The position numbers and the translations under genes are program-made. Positions 20,732 to 35,700 of a stretch of 57,653 nucleotides of DNA are shown piece after piece. The stretch is taken from contig MNCI01003644.1 of assembly GCA_015680685.1 (NCBI GenBank), positions 249,471-307,123 of the forward strand. The letters are read 5' to 3'. The number at the start of each line of letters is the position of its first letter. Positions within the stretch are counted from its first letter, which is position 1. This DNA is from Gnetum montanum (Eukaryota; Streptophyta; Gnetopsida; Gnetales; Gnetaceae). The notes beneath the pieces were generated by a model. The model was not told the DNA's origin. It ran no database searches and worked only from the letters and a program-made list of their open reading frames with translations.

Positions 20732-23700
20732 TCAGTACTTTTGACAAACTCTTGCAAGTATCATACCATCGAGAAGGTGCCACACTCTATCTAAAACACC
20801 TTTAGCTAAATTTAAGGCCACCGTTTTCGCTGCACATCTGCGCATTTCAAGCTGTTTTTTGTCGTTTAAAAGAAACTGAAGTTCTTTGAGCAATTGATAT
20901 TTCCCTGACACCTGAAACATAACAGTTTTGGAAATTTGATCATTAAATTTGACAATCAAAATCCAAAGCAAATGCCAAAATGCAACCTTAGACTTTAAAA
21001 ACAATACTACGAATGGGTTGGTAGTATCTTTCAAATACGGACAGGCATTTTATTCAGACTGTCCTCCACGCAAGAATAAACGCAGAAAATTTGTCAAAGT
21101 TGCATTTGCTAAATCTTGTAGCTTGTGGCTTTATTGTTAAATTGATAAATATAGCCTTCTTGTTTGAAGAATGGGTTCTTAGATATTTCTGTGGTCCATT
21201 TTGAATTTAGAAGTGACTCTGTTGAATGTTCAACATTGTTGAGATCCTTTCAGAAACGTAACTTCCAAGTATTTCTAGACTAGAGTTTGCAACATTGCTT
21301 TGCCTATTTAAGAGCTGGATCCTTTGTCATTGTAGATGAACACCTCATTTGGGTTAATTGAGTAATAAGAGTTAGCTTCTCTCGTACAAGTTTCCTCTGA
21401 TTCCTGAGGGCTTTACCTAGTAAATCTTGTATCTCTTATTTGCTATTTTGTATCAGTTATTGTTCTAGTTTTGATTTCTATTTTGCATTCCATTCATTAT
21501 CTTTAGAATTTTTCTGTGGTGTTATTTTTTTGTTTTCTCCGGCACATTGTTATTTTCTGTCCATGTGCTCGGTTGTGCTGTTTTTTGCCAACATAATGGT
21601 ATCAGAGTGAGATTGATGGTTCCAATTTCAATTTTGCATTTTGTTCATTATCTCTAGGATTTTTTGTGGTGTTATCTTTGTGTTTTCTCTCATGTCTTTT
21701 TCTGTCCATGTGCCCCATTATGCTGTTTTTTGCTAATACAATGTTTGGAAGAATTAGTGCACTTACAGAGTTCAAATTCAGTTAGTTTAGATGGTCAACG
21801 ACAACTAGTGCTAAGGGGATCGAATTAGTATCTTACAGCATCTCATTCAGACCACTTAGTGGGGAAGGTCATAACAACAAATATCTACAAGACAAGCGAT
21901 GCTAAGAGCACGGTCAGCATACACTTACACTGCTCTTTGTTAAATCATTAGCAATACCAGACCAATAGCAACCTAAATCTTAAACCTAGACACATGCATG
22001 AGGGGAAAGCAAACGTTGAGCCACCTCTCAAGCATAACATCGATATCTTAACACCCCACCCAGCTGGTACACTATATGAAGAGGACAGAAACCACAATTA
22101 AACACGAGCAAGGTTGATAGTTTGTTGGTTTTCTGTGTAATGGGTTATTTTGTGCAGGGTAAAGCAAGATTCAATAGTGCATAGGTATGATTTTGCAAAA
22201 AAAAATATTTCTAAAAATCATTAAGTGAATAGTAGAAATTTCAGTTTATGGTGGTGTTGTTTGCAGCAATAGAAAAACAAGTGGGAAAGTAAAGTTTGAG
22301 GTATTTCTTTAGGTTTGCTTAGATTTTCCTATTGGAGTTTGTTCCTTAAGTGGGAGTCATGGATCCAAACATAGCCTTGGTTTAAAAGGTCAATAGAAAT
22401 TTCTATAGCCTTAAAAAGATGAAGATCATAGACTTGCTGTACAAAATGGAACCGGAGATTATTTTGACTGGAAAACCTTCTTCCATGACTGAAAAAGAGA
22501 AAAAATCTAAGGTGCACTAAGCTTGATTTGTAGGTGCATTGAAAATTCAATTTTGTTGGAATATTAAGAGAAAAAATCAACATTTGATTCTCTCAAGAAA
22601 TCGAATTCAAGGTTTCAAGCTAGTACATCATCTAATCGGATTCTTCTGCGTAGGAATTGATATTGACTTTAAATGCAACAAACTGAAACACTCTCTGAAT
22701 TTTTGGCAAAATTTAATGGTATAGTTGCAGATCTAGAAGTAGTGTGTCGTGATGAATGCTCCTTGATCTTGCTCCTTGATCTTGCTGGAAGCATTGCTCA
22801 TGTAGTGACAACGTAATGGACTATGAGGAAGTTGATGGCATCCTTAAAAAGGAACAAGTGTCATTCTTGGAAGAGAAACTTCATCAAGAAGTCAAGCTTT
22901 GCTTCTAGAGAGCAATTAGAAAAATAGAATGCCAATTTGTCTGAAATGTTTTAATGTGGGCATGTAAAGAAACACCGCAAATTTGCTTTTGCTTCAACAA
23001 GAATTAAATGTTGATATCTATTATGCTCTTTGAACGTGTAAACAGAGATGCTGTAAATGCAAATTTATTGACATTGAAGAAGGATTCATTAAAATGGACC
23101 ATTTTGGGTCTTTTTTACATAAGTGTGAAATTGTTACAAGTTACCATAGGATCTCATTTTTGCAGGGTCTCTAGAAGGCCTTGATGTAATGGAAGTTCTC
23201 TCTATCATGTTCCTGCCTTTCCTCAGTTCAAGCATGCAAGCTTTTTAGCTGATTATAGTTTTCATGTGAGTTGTCATTGAAGTGAAATTTTCATGTAAAT
23301 GGACGTGGTAACATCTCAATGGAGCAGATTAGTTATTCAATGGATAAACAAGATTTATCTTCAAGTGGAAAATTGTTATAATTGTAAAGCTAAATCTTGT
23401 AGCTTTATTGTAAGCGATAAATAAGACTTTTGCCTGCAAGGGATGAGCTATTATTAGTAAATAAGTTCTTTCTAGATGGTTTTGTGGGGTCTATTTTTAA
23501 TTTAGAAATAATTCTCTAGAATGTTCTGCATTGTTGAGATCCTTTTAGAATGATAACTTTAATATATTTTCATATTAAAGTCTGTAGCATGGCTTCGCCT
23601 ATTCAAGGGCTGGATCCCTAGTTATTATATGTGAACACCTCATTTGGATTAATTGAGCAATAAGAGTTGGGCTTTTCCTGTAGAGGTTTCCTTCTATTCT

Positions 23701-26700
23701 TAAAGGCTTTACCTTGTAAATCCTATGTTTCTTATTTGTTGTATTCTTAAAGGCTTTACCTTGTAAATCCTATGTTTCTTATTTGTTGTATTCTTAAAGG
23801 CTTTACCTTGTAAATCCTATGTTTCTTATTTGTTGTTTTGTTTAAGCTATCGTTTGGTTTTTTATGTGGACGTTTCCCTTTGTTCTTGAGGGTTTTACCT
23901 TGTAAAGCTTGAGTTTCTTATCTATTGTTTTGTATTAGCTATTCTAGTTCTAATTTCAATTTTGTATTTCCTTTATTATCATCAGACTTTTTTTTTTTCT
24001 TTTTTTGAGCAAATTTTCAGGAAGGTATATTAAAAGAAAAACAGGAATATTTACAACTCAAGGGTAAACCCTGCCCAGCAAGATCAGCACAAAATGTGGG
24101 AGGATCACCCACCCCACAACACAAAAAAGTGGGGAAGTACCCACTCTCCCATCAAACCGGGGTTAATCCAGAACCCCCCAAACACCAGACGCCAAAAAAA
24201 CAAAGAAACATTAAAGCATAAACACCAATTGATGTCCCCCTATGCTAACACCCTTTGATGTCCCCAGGGTCGACAACCGACAAGAACTCAAACTGCAGAA
24301 ACCGAAACCAACGAGAAAACAAATAGAAGCCCCCCATCCAAGAGGCAAGGTCCACTACCCAAATAGACCCAACCCATGTCATGCATCCCCCACTCTATGG
24401 GGTTGAGGAAGCTGAGCACAACTACAATGTGGTCGGATCTGGGCATGTAATAGGTCCAATTGCTCACAAAATTCCAACGATTCCACAAAAGCAGCCGTCT
24501 ATTGGAATTTCTTAAAATCCTCAGCTTTCTGCACCCATTCTTCTTCAAAGCCCCTACCATCAGGGTGCAACCTTGCAGAAGCAAGCCTGATATGATGCCT
24601 TAGGTTCTACCAATTTGTGCTCCAGTTGATATGCAACCGCACGTAGGGGCAATTTTCTTCATTGGGCCACCTAGTTGCATTCTATTCATACGCTTGCCTT
24701 AGCCGCTCCTTCTACTCCTCTTCCTCTCGATGCTCTTGCTCCGTCTATGCCTCTGCTGCCCTCTTGGCCTCCTTTCATTGTGCCTCCTCATGTTCCATCT
24801 CTTCCTTCAATTCCCACCAGATATGGTCATCCAACTCCATTGCCGCCGCTACTCATGAGCTCCCTTGCCAACACAACTCTTCCTAATGATGTGCATAGAG
24901 TTCTTCCATTTCTTGCCAAAAGGCAGTCTCCCGAACTTCCCATTTGGCCTCCCACACTTGGTGCTCGTCCGATCTGGCTTCCTCGGAAGCCTCCTTTATC
25001 TCCCTCTCAACCTATTCCATCAAGTCCTTGTGGGTTTGAAAGTCCTATGGCATGTCCCCAACCTGCTTGAGCTACTTGGTAGCCATAGGGCCAAAACAAA
25101 ACAGCTATCAAGAACCTTGTATATCTATTGGGTCCACATCTTGTATATCGGGTGAAGGGTGAGCCGCCCACCACAAGGCAAGGATAAGCCCAAAGTGTCT
25201 CCTAGGCCTTCTTCGACACAACAATGCCAGAAAGAACTCAGGTATATTCATAGGCTGCCACATTTTGAGGCACCTCAATAGCACAAAATGAACCCCTTGG
25301 AGTTTCCAGACATTACCCGTCTATGCAAAGAACCTTTCAACCAACTCAGCCACAACAGTGGTAGTGCAAACTTAGGAATTTGCCCACTCACCATCCTCGG
25401 GTACAACCCAAGAAACAAATGTTGGGCTTCCCTAGCCCATGCATTGTTGGGTCCATTGTTTGACCAGTTGGCGGCGCCGCCAAAACCCTAGCCAAGGTGC
25501 AAAAAACTGTGAAATTGTTCTACTAGTTTGTGAAAATTCTACCATTTGGCAAGTGGGGATCCCCCAACAAACGTGGCAAAAACCTCACCCAGCCAACCCA
25601 TTGCACCAAATCCCACAACTCTATGTGCTCCTAAAAATGACGACAAGACAATTCGAAGGTCAATGTCATACCCACTATAGCAATCACTTCTCTTTGCATT
25701 CCAAACCCTTCGACAGCCACCTATGCTGGCAATGGAAGTGGCACTTGTTTGAACACCAGCCAATTATATGCCTTCCACAAGCACCAGAGGATAGTTGTTG
25801 CAGTTGAGTCTCCACTTAAAATAATTGACAGTTCAATCCCAGCATTGTGCCACATCATAGTACTGAACGCACACTAGAAAGCCAAGTGTTGCCAAGTTTC
25901 TGGAGCCTGCCCAGATGTTGGACAAGTGTCCTCAATGCACAAACCTCGTTGTCTTAACTCAGCCTTGACCGAGATGGCAACATGATTAATGAGCCACAGA
26001 AAAGCTTTTATTTTTTCCAGTAAGCATCCCATCCAAACCTATTGCCAACTAGGCACAACAAAGAATTGCCTCAAGATGATGTCTTTTGGTTGAACATGAA
26101 GCCACTCCCTTTGTGTCATACAGTGAACATGGTGGCAAATCAAACACTAGAGCCTCAAGTCCTGCGCATTAGTAGTCCATAAATGATATTTTTGTCATAC
26201 GATCTATATCCACAGAACCATCTGCATGTTAGGTCTCAATATGCGGTGGACCAGTTGTTGTTGTCCTGCCCTCACTAGGTCTGCAACTTTTAAAATCCCC
26301 AGACCTCTCGCCACCCTTGGCTGCACAATCATATTCCACCCCACGAGATGGATATTCTTCCATCTCTATTCTTCCCTTCCCCCCCTCTCCCCCCACCCCT
26401 TCCCCCCATTCCTATATTTTGAGTAGCTTTTGCCGAATCATCCCCCGATGAGATCAAAAGGTATATTTCTCCTCTTGGCTCCACACACAAATCTCTCTTT
26501 TCAGACTCCATTGCTTCATGGTCAAGGTGCTGCACCTCCAGCAACAAAGCTTGTTCCTCTTGCATCAAAGACTCTCCAAGTTCTTGTCATTCCTATATTT
26601 TGAGTAGCTTTTGCCGAATCATCCCCCGATGAGATCAAAAGGTATATTTCTCCTCTTGGCTCCACACACAAATCTCTCTTTTCAAGGTCTGAAGCCCATT

Positions 26701-29700
26701 AGTGAGGAACTCATGCGATTCATGATCAATCGAATATCTTTCTCAAATAGCCTCAACCAGCGGTCAAAGCCAAGGCTTCGTGAGCCACGTTCTCTCACAC
26801 CTAAAACATGAAATCTTCAAACGCAATGTTGTTCCAATCTGGCAAACCAACAACCTATGATCAAAGGTTTTGCGTTCAATTCTGGTGACCTGCACATTGT
26901 ATAATAGGATGGTTGTACCAACCCACACCTGATCAATCCTAAACATGATCCTGGCAACACCTTTTCGTCTATTGCTCCATGTAAAGATACAATATTGATA
27001 TCCATGTCCACCATGGCATGTCGATGCAGGAATTGCAAAAAGTGGTTGGCTATGATAGGTGGGGTGCAATCCCTACCCATCTTTTCCCAAGCATGCAACA
27101 TTTGGTGAAAATCTCCAACAATAATCCAATTCTCTATGTTGGGCACAAGGCCAACAAGTCTGTTGAGCTCCCCCAATCGCCACTCCCAAACTTGTTCTCC
27201 ATAGAAGTTAGAAATCCAAACTCCAAGCGAGGAAAGATGGACCGTAATGCTCTAGTTAGAAGCATCCACTAGGGGAATCTTAGATGACACAGCCAGACCC
27301 CCAACCCTACCTCGACAGGCAACTTGGTGCACCTGCCAACCATCCCAATGTAAAATATCAAATTCCTGGCTCTACAGCTTCATTTCTTAAAGACAAAGAA
27401 TGTTACAGTTATCTGTATGCACAAACTCTTTCAGGACACATCTTTTGTAGGGGGTGCCCTATCCCCTGCAATTCCATGGGAAAATCTTCATTGTCTACTA
27501 GCAATGCGTTTGTGGTAGACTTCTTTCAAAGTCTTATGGATTCCCAAGTTGAGCTCCAGTTGTGTTTGGTGATTCCTCACCAACGGAGTAGATGGTCGTC
27601 CCACTTTAGCAAGGTCCATCGAGACACATAACCCCTTGCTACTACCAAAGACTAGGCTCCGCACCATCCCACCCAGCATCACAGACAACAGTAGCCCAAC
27701 TACTCAACAAGGCATGCTCCTTCCTTTACAATAGCTTCCCCTACAACGTTGGCTCCGAAGGCATGGCGAAGAAACCTTTTGGAACTGAATTAGTAGGCTC
27801 CTCAGCCTTGCCAATCCCCTAAGATGCCACCATCCCTGCCCCCACCAACACAATCATGGGGACGAGGCTCAAAACCAACTTCTGTGGAGGAGGCTCCACA
27901 CCCCTAGTCGTCTTCCTAGCAACTAGCACACCTCCTGTACACCTCTTCCTTTGCACTTTTATCCAACCATTTGCATCCACAGTTTTTGCAACCCCACTCT
28001 TTTTGGCACGATAGGTTTCCATGAAGTGACCTAGTTTACCACAAAATTGACATGGACCACTTTTGGGTGCTAGGTCAAGCACCTTGGTCAACAGATTCTC
28101 GTATTCAACTGCAATGCATTCCTCCCCTAAGGGGAATGCCAAAACAACCTCCTTGAGTAGATCATTTGGAGCCAAAGACCTCCAAACACAAAAAGGCACA
28201 AATCCCATGTGCTCCAGATAAGACGTGAATTTATCCAGTGTGATAAACTCCCCCAAAGAAAGCAGCAAACAATTGGATAAGCTCCGACGTCCAAGCCTTC
28301 CACGGGAGACCCAAGACATGGATCCAAACTAACACCCTCAAGAATAGGTCTAGATCCCAATGTGCCCCAAGCCTCCATGGCGTTAACACCAGGCCTCGAG
28401 CTCCAAAGAACCATGGCTCACCCAGAAGGACCTAGTCACAATCCTCCATGTTTCGAAACATGAAAAGGAGGAGATCCTTAGAAAAGCATCAAACTCCCCT
28501 AGATTCCAAACACCACATTGTCACAACCCTCTTGTGAATCAATTCTAGTTTGGGCCAAACCCCCCTAGACACAATGCGGCCAATGAGGCTGTGTTCTGCC
28601 ATCCAAACACCTTTTGGCAGCAAATGGTCAACCTCAACACACAATGAGCTATCCATTTGAACCAAAGACCCAAAGAAACCTTTCAACCTCTCATCATTCC
28701 ACAGACTCTCAGTCAAACCACTTCCGCTCTACCCAAGCCCACTGCTCGCACCAACATTCCTGCCCCCAAGTCACCAACTCCCACCCCCATCTTTAGTCCC
28801 AACCCTGCTCCAACACCAACGCCCACTCTTGGTCCTACCCCGACTCCGACATTCAAAATCTCTTATCAATTTTCAAAAACCACATACCTTGTCATACTAA
28901 AACATAAACCATCTGTTCTTGGAAGTGCAAAGAGCATACTTTGCCAGATTATCAATAGTATTTATGTAATGAACCACTTTTCGTGAGTTTTTATATTGAT
29001 GATTGCAATAGTCTTTGTGTGTGCACACTTTGTTATGAGATTTTGTGTATGTTTTGTTATTGACATTGGATTGCGGTAGAAATGATTGATTAGAACATTA
29101 ATAAATTTTGAATGTTGGCTTGTTTTTCATATATTCTATTTTCAAATCACATTTAAAAGTGTAAATGTTTGACGTATAAGAAATATGCTTTCAAATGCAT
29201 GCTGGAAATGCTTCAAAAAAATATAAATGGAAAAGGAAATATTTTTTATTCTATTTTAGAAAAAAGGCAATAGAAAGATACTCTATAGTGTACCCCAAGG
29301 ACTAAAACAGGTATGCTAAAATATAAATGATTTAAAAAGAAAATGAATACTCCTTGCTGAGTAACTTGAGCAGCTATCAATCAACTTAAAAGAACCTAAT
29401 TCATAAATCAGGAATATCATGTAGATCACTATTGTATTAATTTTAACTGATTAGCATAAGATCTATCGTGTATGTTTTTGATGCAGTATTCTATAGAGTT
29501 TTATGAGTCATTAGAACATAAGTACCCCTCTATGGGGTAGAAAGGTTATGGTATATAAAATGAAGAATTCTGCGTCACTAATGACCTGAAAGAAAGAGAC
29601 GGTGTTTTACTTAGCTTATGTCGTTAACTTATAACTTATCATATTGACTTTGAAACATTTTTCTTTGCATCTTATGACAGTGTTCAGAAGGAGAGATGCT

Positions 29701-32700
29701 GCTGTAAAACAAAGCACAACTGCATATTTTGGTGCTGGTAAATTTAGAGATATTATATTTGAATGTTTTATAATTGTCAACTTTCTGTTATGTTAAATCA
29801 AGAGAAATTAAAACTGAGATCTGGCAAAATTAAAATTCTAAAATGCTAAAAGTTGCAAATCTGAGAATTGAACCTGCAACCTTGTAGAATATGTTCATAA
29901 TTAATTGGTAACAGTGCTCATAGAGAGAATTAAACTCATGGCTTGGTGGTATGGAAAACGTTTCAAAAGAAAAGCACGTATATATAGTTTCCAGGAAAGC
30001 ATCAGTTACAAGAAACAACCTATTATCTCATGAATGCCATTAGTAGTATAAAGAGAGAGACAAGGGAGAGACATTGAGGCATATGGGAAAATACAGAGAG
30101 CACAAACCACAAGGAAGTGCGGCTGAAGAAAAAGGGAAAACAACAAAAGAACTTGTGCGGCTCAAATAGAAAATGAGCAACAACAAAATAAAACTGTGGT
30201 TGTTACAGAAGATAGTAAAATGAAAGAAAATGAGAGCTAAGCAACAATCCAACATATTAATGAATTGCCCCTGGCAAGCAAGAAATCTACGTAAGAAGGT
30301 AAGATGATCCTTCTTTGCTATATTTGGTGATGGACAATAATGGTTGATAATCTCAATTCATCTTCTTTTTACCTTTCTGTGGCTTAAATATCTTTTTATG
30401 CTTTGACAACATTATTATTGAGATCTTAGATTGTTGAATCCTTTATTTTGTTGCTGGATCTCTCTGTCCATCCTCAGCACTCTCAAGCCTAAATGACTTA
30501 GATAAGAGTTGTTTCTGAAATGATTTAGAAACACCCATAATAATTTGGGACATTTTTGGCTTCAAGATTTGCCATCAGGGACTGTTGCCAAATGGACTGT
30601 TGCCAGAAAGTGAGAGCACAATTTGGTCCCATGTCTATTTTGTGGATTTTTAAAATTTAAAGAATTTTTGAATTCTTCATTTGTTGCTAGAATTGATTTG
30701 ATAAACCCCTTAAATGTGTAACCTTAGATTTGATTTTGATATCTTTCTTCGAGTCAAATGGAGTGGGGAAAATCTAGAGTGTTGATTATGGCTATTATGT
30801 TAGTGATTTCTCTATTCTTTGTTGGAATATCATATGGTTTGATGAAATTTTAGTGGCATACCTCATAATATTTCAAATTAGAAGAGTTAAATTGCAATGA
30901 TTTTGTATTGTGGGTGTTGCTGGAAAAATAACAAATATTATTATGCCATTGAACAGGTCCGAAATTACTGATTCACATGTGCTGTTTGGTTAAGCAGATT
31001 TGTTGTTGGACAACATCAAATATATATTTATGGTTTGAGAAAACTCAGAATTTGACTTTTAAATCAGAAAATTGCAGATTTGTACACTGTTTTAGAAGAA
31101 TCTTGCATGAATTATTACCATGGTGATTTGTTTCTTCATTATTATCTTTTATTTCATAAAGTCAGTATTGGTTGAAACTAAAATCTGAATATTGTATTTT
31201 GTGCAAGTTAGATAGCATTGATCTTTGTTTTAGAAACCTGAAATTATTTTCTTTAATTATTATTTCAAAGTGGAAATATTAGAACCATTCGTATCATAAG
31301 GAAAACTTATATCCTTTATATCACAAAATCTAAGATGCAGGCAATGTGTTGGAAGAATTAGAATATGATGTTCCATGATAGATCTTCAGCTTTTGACTCA
31401 TGTATATATTCTATGGGAATTTAAGACTTTTGTATCCCTGTTATAGGAAAGAACACAGTATGGCTACTGCAGTTTTCTTCTATTGCAAATTATCTATTTT
31501 ATGAATACTATGTTTTCCTTTAGTCAAACTCTCCATATGATTGATTACATTTGGCTATACATAATTTTAACTTGTTAAGGTGAACTGATTGAATTAATTT
31601 CCTTGTTGCTAAACTAGAAAACTATGGATATGATATCAAGCTTGGTCGTTTTAACATATGTATTGCACTTTGAATGCATTGTTTATATCAAGAGATGTCA
31701 ATTACCATACTGGCATTCTCTTCCTGCTAGATCCTTGGGCTACTAATTGCTTTTAACAAAAGTTCACCCTTGCATTTTTCAGCTAGCGTTTTGGGGACTT
31801 CAGGTGTTAGCTCTCAAGCCCTAAGAATGGGTGTTCAAATTTATTGACTGATTTATCTCCAACGATGCTAAGCTTAATGCCCCAAAAGCCTCTTAATGGT
31901 CATGTTCCTGTGGCATTTTTAATCAGGACTTACAGAGAGCTAATATTAGAGTAAAACAGATAAAAGGAAGTTACTTTTTCCCATAGTGTTATAAGATTGA
32001 GGGAAGATGTTAGTGTTGTGTATGTGTGTACTCTTTTTTTAAGGTCAGGTCAAGGATGCTTAGGACACACCCCTAGGCTGGTGGCATAGCAAGTGCAAGT
32101 GCAAAGGGATGCTGGTACTGGGCTTTGAACACAACAGAACAGCCCATGCACAATGTTGTGTATGTGTTAGAATGACATACCTCATTTCGACTACTTTGGA
32201 TGCACACTATGATGTTTTAAGAAGACACTATGTACTGTGTTGGATATTCATGGTGTAGATTAATACAAGTAATGAATAGTTCAAATGGTCATAAAATTTG
32301 GAAGAGCCATGATTTTGACATAGGGCTATAAAACTCTATGAATTCATTTATGGAATGCATGAAAAAGTATGTATGAATTGATGTAAAATGTTACTGAGTG
32401 ATATGATTAAGGTGTGATACTTATAATTAATTTCTTTATAATAATATGAGCTTGTCAACAATATTTATGTCGTTGAATTATATTGTTTCAACGTTAGAGT
32501 TTCTATTATCTTGTGGCCTTGTATCTGGTGCTACTCAAACCACAAAGAAATCTGACATAAAACGTCGACAACCTTACAATTTAAGGCAAAAAAATTAGGA
32601 TAATACAAGGCTTCTCCTGATCTAAGATCATCTTATATGAACCTCAATCAAGCCAGGACCAGATTGGTCTTTGTCACTCTTAAAGTATGTAACACTGAAA

Positions 32701-35700
32701 GGCTGGCAAAATATATAAAACCCAACCAAAACAAGATCCATAGGCTGTGTTATGTTTTTGGAAGATAAATTTGCTTAGAATAACCAAATTTTCCATGAAA
32801 AACAAAAGGATCAACAGGGAAATCAAAACAGAATTGAGGAAAACTAAAGTAGGGGTGAAAGCAAACACTGACCTGCTGGATCGAGTAATGGGACAGTCTT
32901 TGCATTTCTTTTATCATCTCGGAAAAATGCCCAACATGAGGTCCTACATGCGAGACATGCATGAAAAGTCAACCATACACTTCCCAGAATATATATTAAA
33001 TGAAAATATCAACTCAATTCCATATAAAAAATTAAAACCTAATAAGGTATGATAACACCTGTCAAAACTGCACAACCAGCAGATGCTGCTTCTGCGATGT
33101 TGTGACCTTTTAATCCAGGAAAAAACGATCCTCCTATGACTGCAATTGGAATAAACTGGTACAGATGATTTAGTTCCCCTGAAACAAAGGGTTGACATAC
33201 AGATGAATCCTAAATCATATGCACAGTGGACTAGATACTATAAATGATTATGCACATAAATCTAACGTGTTCCTGGACAAAATACTCATTTCATGACATT
33301 CTATCAACTAGATTAAAAGATAAAATTTTCTCAAATGTTGCAATTTAATTTAACCTCCATTTATGTTTTAGGTTGAAACTTTTAAATTTGTGTGTCAATA
33401 GTAAATTTAAAGGAGTCGGTCTGGTACAAACCATTTAATAATATTAATTTTAGTTCTATTTATACAGTAAGATAACATCTTCTGTGAGATTAAAAACCAG
33501 TTTAAAGTACAAATATAGAGCGTTTTGGTTCAAAGTTGCTGAATAAGGTCTGTCGAGTACATAAATTCAAGGTTAAACGATTCTTACTCGTTTTGAAGGG
33601 TAGGACTGAGAACTCGTTACCTATAGAGACATGAACAGATGCATTTCTAGCAAATCAATCCCAGACAGCGTGGTTCCGATGCAGGAAGTCAAACTCAGGC
33701 ATCTCAACTCACAATCAAAGAACACACCAACCAGGTTGGTCATCGGGACCACGATATAAATCCAAAATAAATACAAAAAAAAAACTGTTTCTTCTAAAGA
33801 AACAAAATAGGATCATTTTTCTTTATAGATGCAACGATTGACAGCCAGAAACATTCTAAAAACCTTACTGATAAGTTTTAAAAAGAAGAAAAAAGAAAAA
33901 CATCAGGCTTGCTAGTCTTTTTGCGTCACGACTTTTAAATAATAATACAGTATCTTCTCCTTTAGTAAAGGCATAGTCTAACCCGTTTGCTCTTGTAACT
34001 ATTAAAAGACCCAACATTGAGGGCTTAAAAACTTAAAACTTTCAATGAAGAAAAATGTTAGTAATCAAATATTGAAACTGAAACTGAATTTTATTAAATC
34101 TATGAAGATCCAGAAGGATTTTTCAGATGGGAAAAATACATAGATCATGTATTGCAAACAGTTCTTTGAGAAAGGGACCTAACTTTATACAAGGAAATTG
34201 TAACAACTTAAAGACAAAAGCAGTAAATCTGCTAGCCTTCAACATGTGAATGCCTAGAGCAAACACAAGGAAACCAATGAGGAAGTGTGCATGTCTAAAA
34301 TGCAATAGAAATAACTCAAAAGAAATAAATTCAACTAATTCATCCAGCATACATCATACATGGAGAGAGAAAGTACATCTTCATACATTGCTTTAAGATT
34401 AGGGTTTTCTGTATCTTAGGGTTATGGTTTTTTTTGTAATGACAAAGTGAGACTGTCAGTAACACAAAATTAAGGTACACTCGTTAATTTTGTACGTTGA
34501 AGTTTGAGATATCAAGGGACGTGACCTAATTTGACACCTCACTTAACATGTTACAAAAAACTATGAAATCAACAATGAACAAGTGTGGTAAATAAGAAGA
34601 AAATGGAGTGCATGTAAACATAGAACTTGTAAAAGAAACAGTAGTGCTCTTTCACCGTTGAGGAAACCAAATCTTCAACGTCTCCTGGAACATATTATGA
34701 ACTATATAGGAACCGTAGCTGTGATCACAAATGTCAATCCATCATATCATCTATAACAATAATAATTATATAAAGCAACACGATTTTCAACAATACCAAA
34801 TAATTTTCCAGCAAAATATTGGGATAACTAGAGGATTGGTACCACCAGCATCTAAGAGTAGGTACTAATACCACCTACAACAAAACTTGTATCAGTTGAT
34901 ACCCCATGCCCAGCACCAACACTATAGTAAATCCTAACACCCAGCATCCTGATTGTGAAATACAAACAGTTCTGTTTGATCTCACACAATCAAGAACACA
35001 TCATAGATCTCATCCTAACTTCCACAAAACCATATTGATAAATCAGTCTTAAATCCAAGGAACACATCATAGACCCTTAAACATAACCAAATTGATCCTA
35101 AATATATGGAACATATGGTAGAATCGGTTCTAAACCAATGGAACACATCACAACATCATCGTCATCCTAGCCTTATCTCAACATAATGAGGTTGACTGCA
35201 TGAATCCTTTTATGCCATTCCAATAAAGAGCTAGATATTTGTTCCATGGAACACATCACTTACAATCCGAAATCTCTTGATTATAGTACTACAATGAAAA
35301 AACACATCACAGAATACATCTTGAATTCAAGACCCACATCATGAACTATACCTCACCATCTCCCAAAACCTCAAACAACTATTTGCAAGAATCTAAGTCA
35401 CTGTGGTTATTTACATTATAATCACAAGTACTAGAAAGAAACAGTATCCTTCCCACCAACCATCAAAATATGTGCTCTGCCACTGCAACCCGTGTCTCAT
35501 ACCATGTTTTGTGCTAATGCATCCCAAAACCTAACCATGTGCCATGTTTCATGCCATGATCTGTGGCTAACTTGTCACCACCTACTCTTCAATTTGATTG
35601 CTACTAGATTGATACCTGAACAAAATTACTACTGTTAGAAATGTTGCAAGCTGGAAGTGAAGTCATCCCAGTCATTATGTTATGACTTCAACTGACATGA

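Larger units (their letters stand above)
21092..23987 (+). mobile_element. Ty1/copia-type element, short and non-autonomous (copy 1)
   Basis: 5' LTR 21092-21593 (TGTCAAAG..GCCAACA), initiator-tRNA-Met-type primer site from 21597, a short internal part with a decayed gag, a purine stretch CAAGTGGAAAAT and the 3' LTR from 23374. The 3' LTR matches the 5' LTR over TAAATCTTGTAGC, GTTGAGATCCTTT, GGGCTGGATCC, GAACACCTCATTTGG and AGGCTTTACCT. The internal part is only 1.8 kb and lacks RT and integrase, so the copy depends on others. The 3' LTR is cut at about 23987 by the poly(A) end of the LINE. A minus-strand relative lies at 47140-48540. Confidence 0.8.
23988..28860 (-). mobile_element. L1-type LINE, decayed
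   Basis: Read on the minus strand: an ORF1 region with a DUF4283-like block and zinc knuckle (about 28720-27820), an endonuclease block with WIIVGDFHQ (27176-26817), an RT zinc-binding block starting AFLWLINH (about 26010-25860), then a G-rich 3' UTR (TTAACCCCGGTTTGATGGG) and a poly(A), seen as T-runs at 23987-24007. Most of the RT domain between about 26800 and 26050 is missing or unrecognisable. Frames are broken throughout. The 5' end near 28860 is uncertain, and no target-site duplication was found. Confidence 0.8.
20912..32872 (-). other. KDTA: KDTA intron 11 (11,961 bases)
   Basis: The last intron holds a 2.9 kb copia-type element (21092-23987), an L1-type LINE (23988 to about 28860), a dispersed unknown repeat (31215-31455), a SINE-like relic (29850-29925) and a Cys/Gly-neutral AT-rich remainder without coding signal. 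Donor CAG/GTCAGT at 32873/32872 and acceptor TTTCAG/GTG at 20912/20911 are clean. Confidence 0.85.

Noticed and set aside
24662-25155. Overlapping plus-strand open frames rich in Pro and Ser
   Set aside because: They are antisense to the LINE and show no domain or codon pattern of their own.
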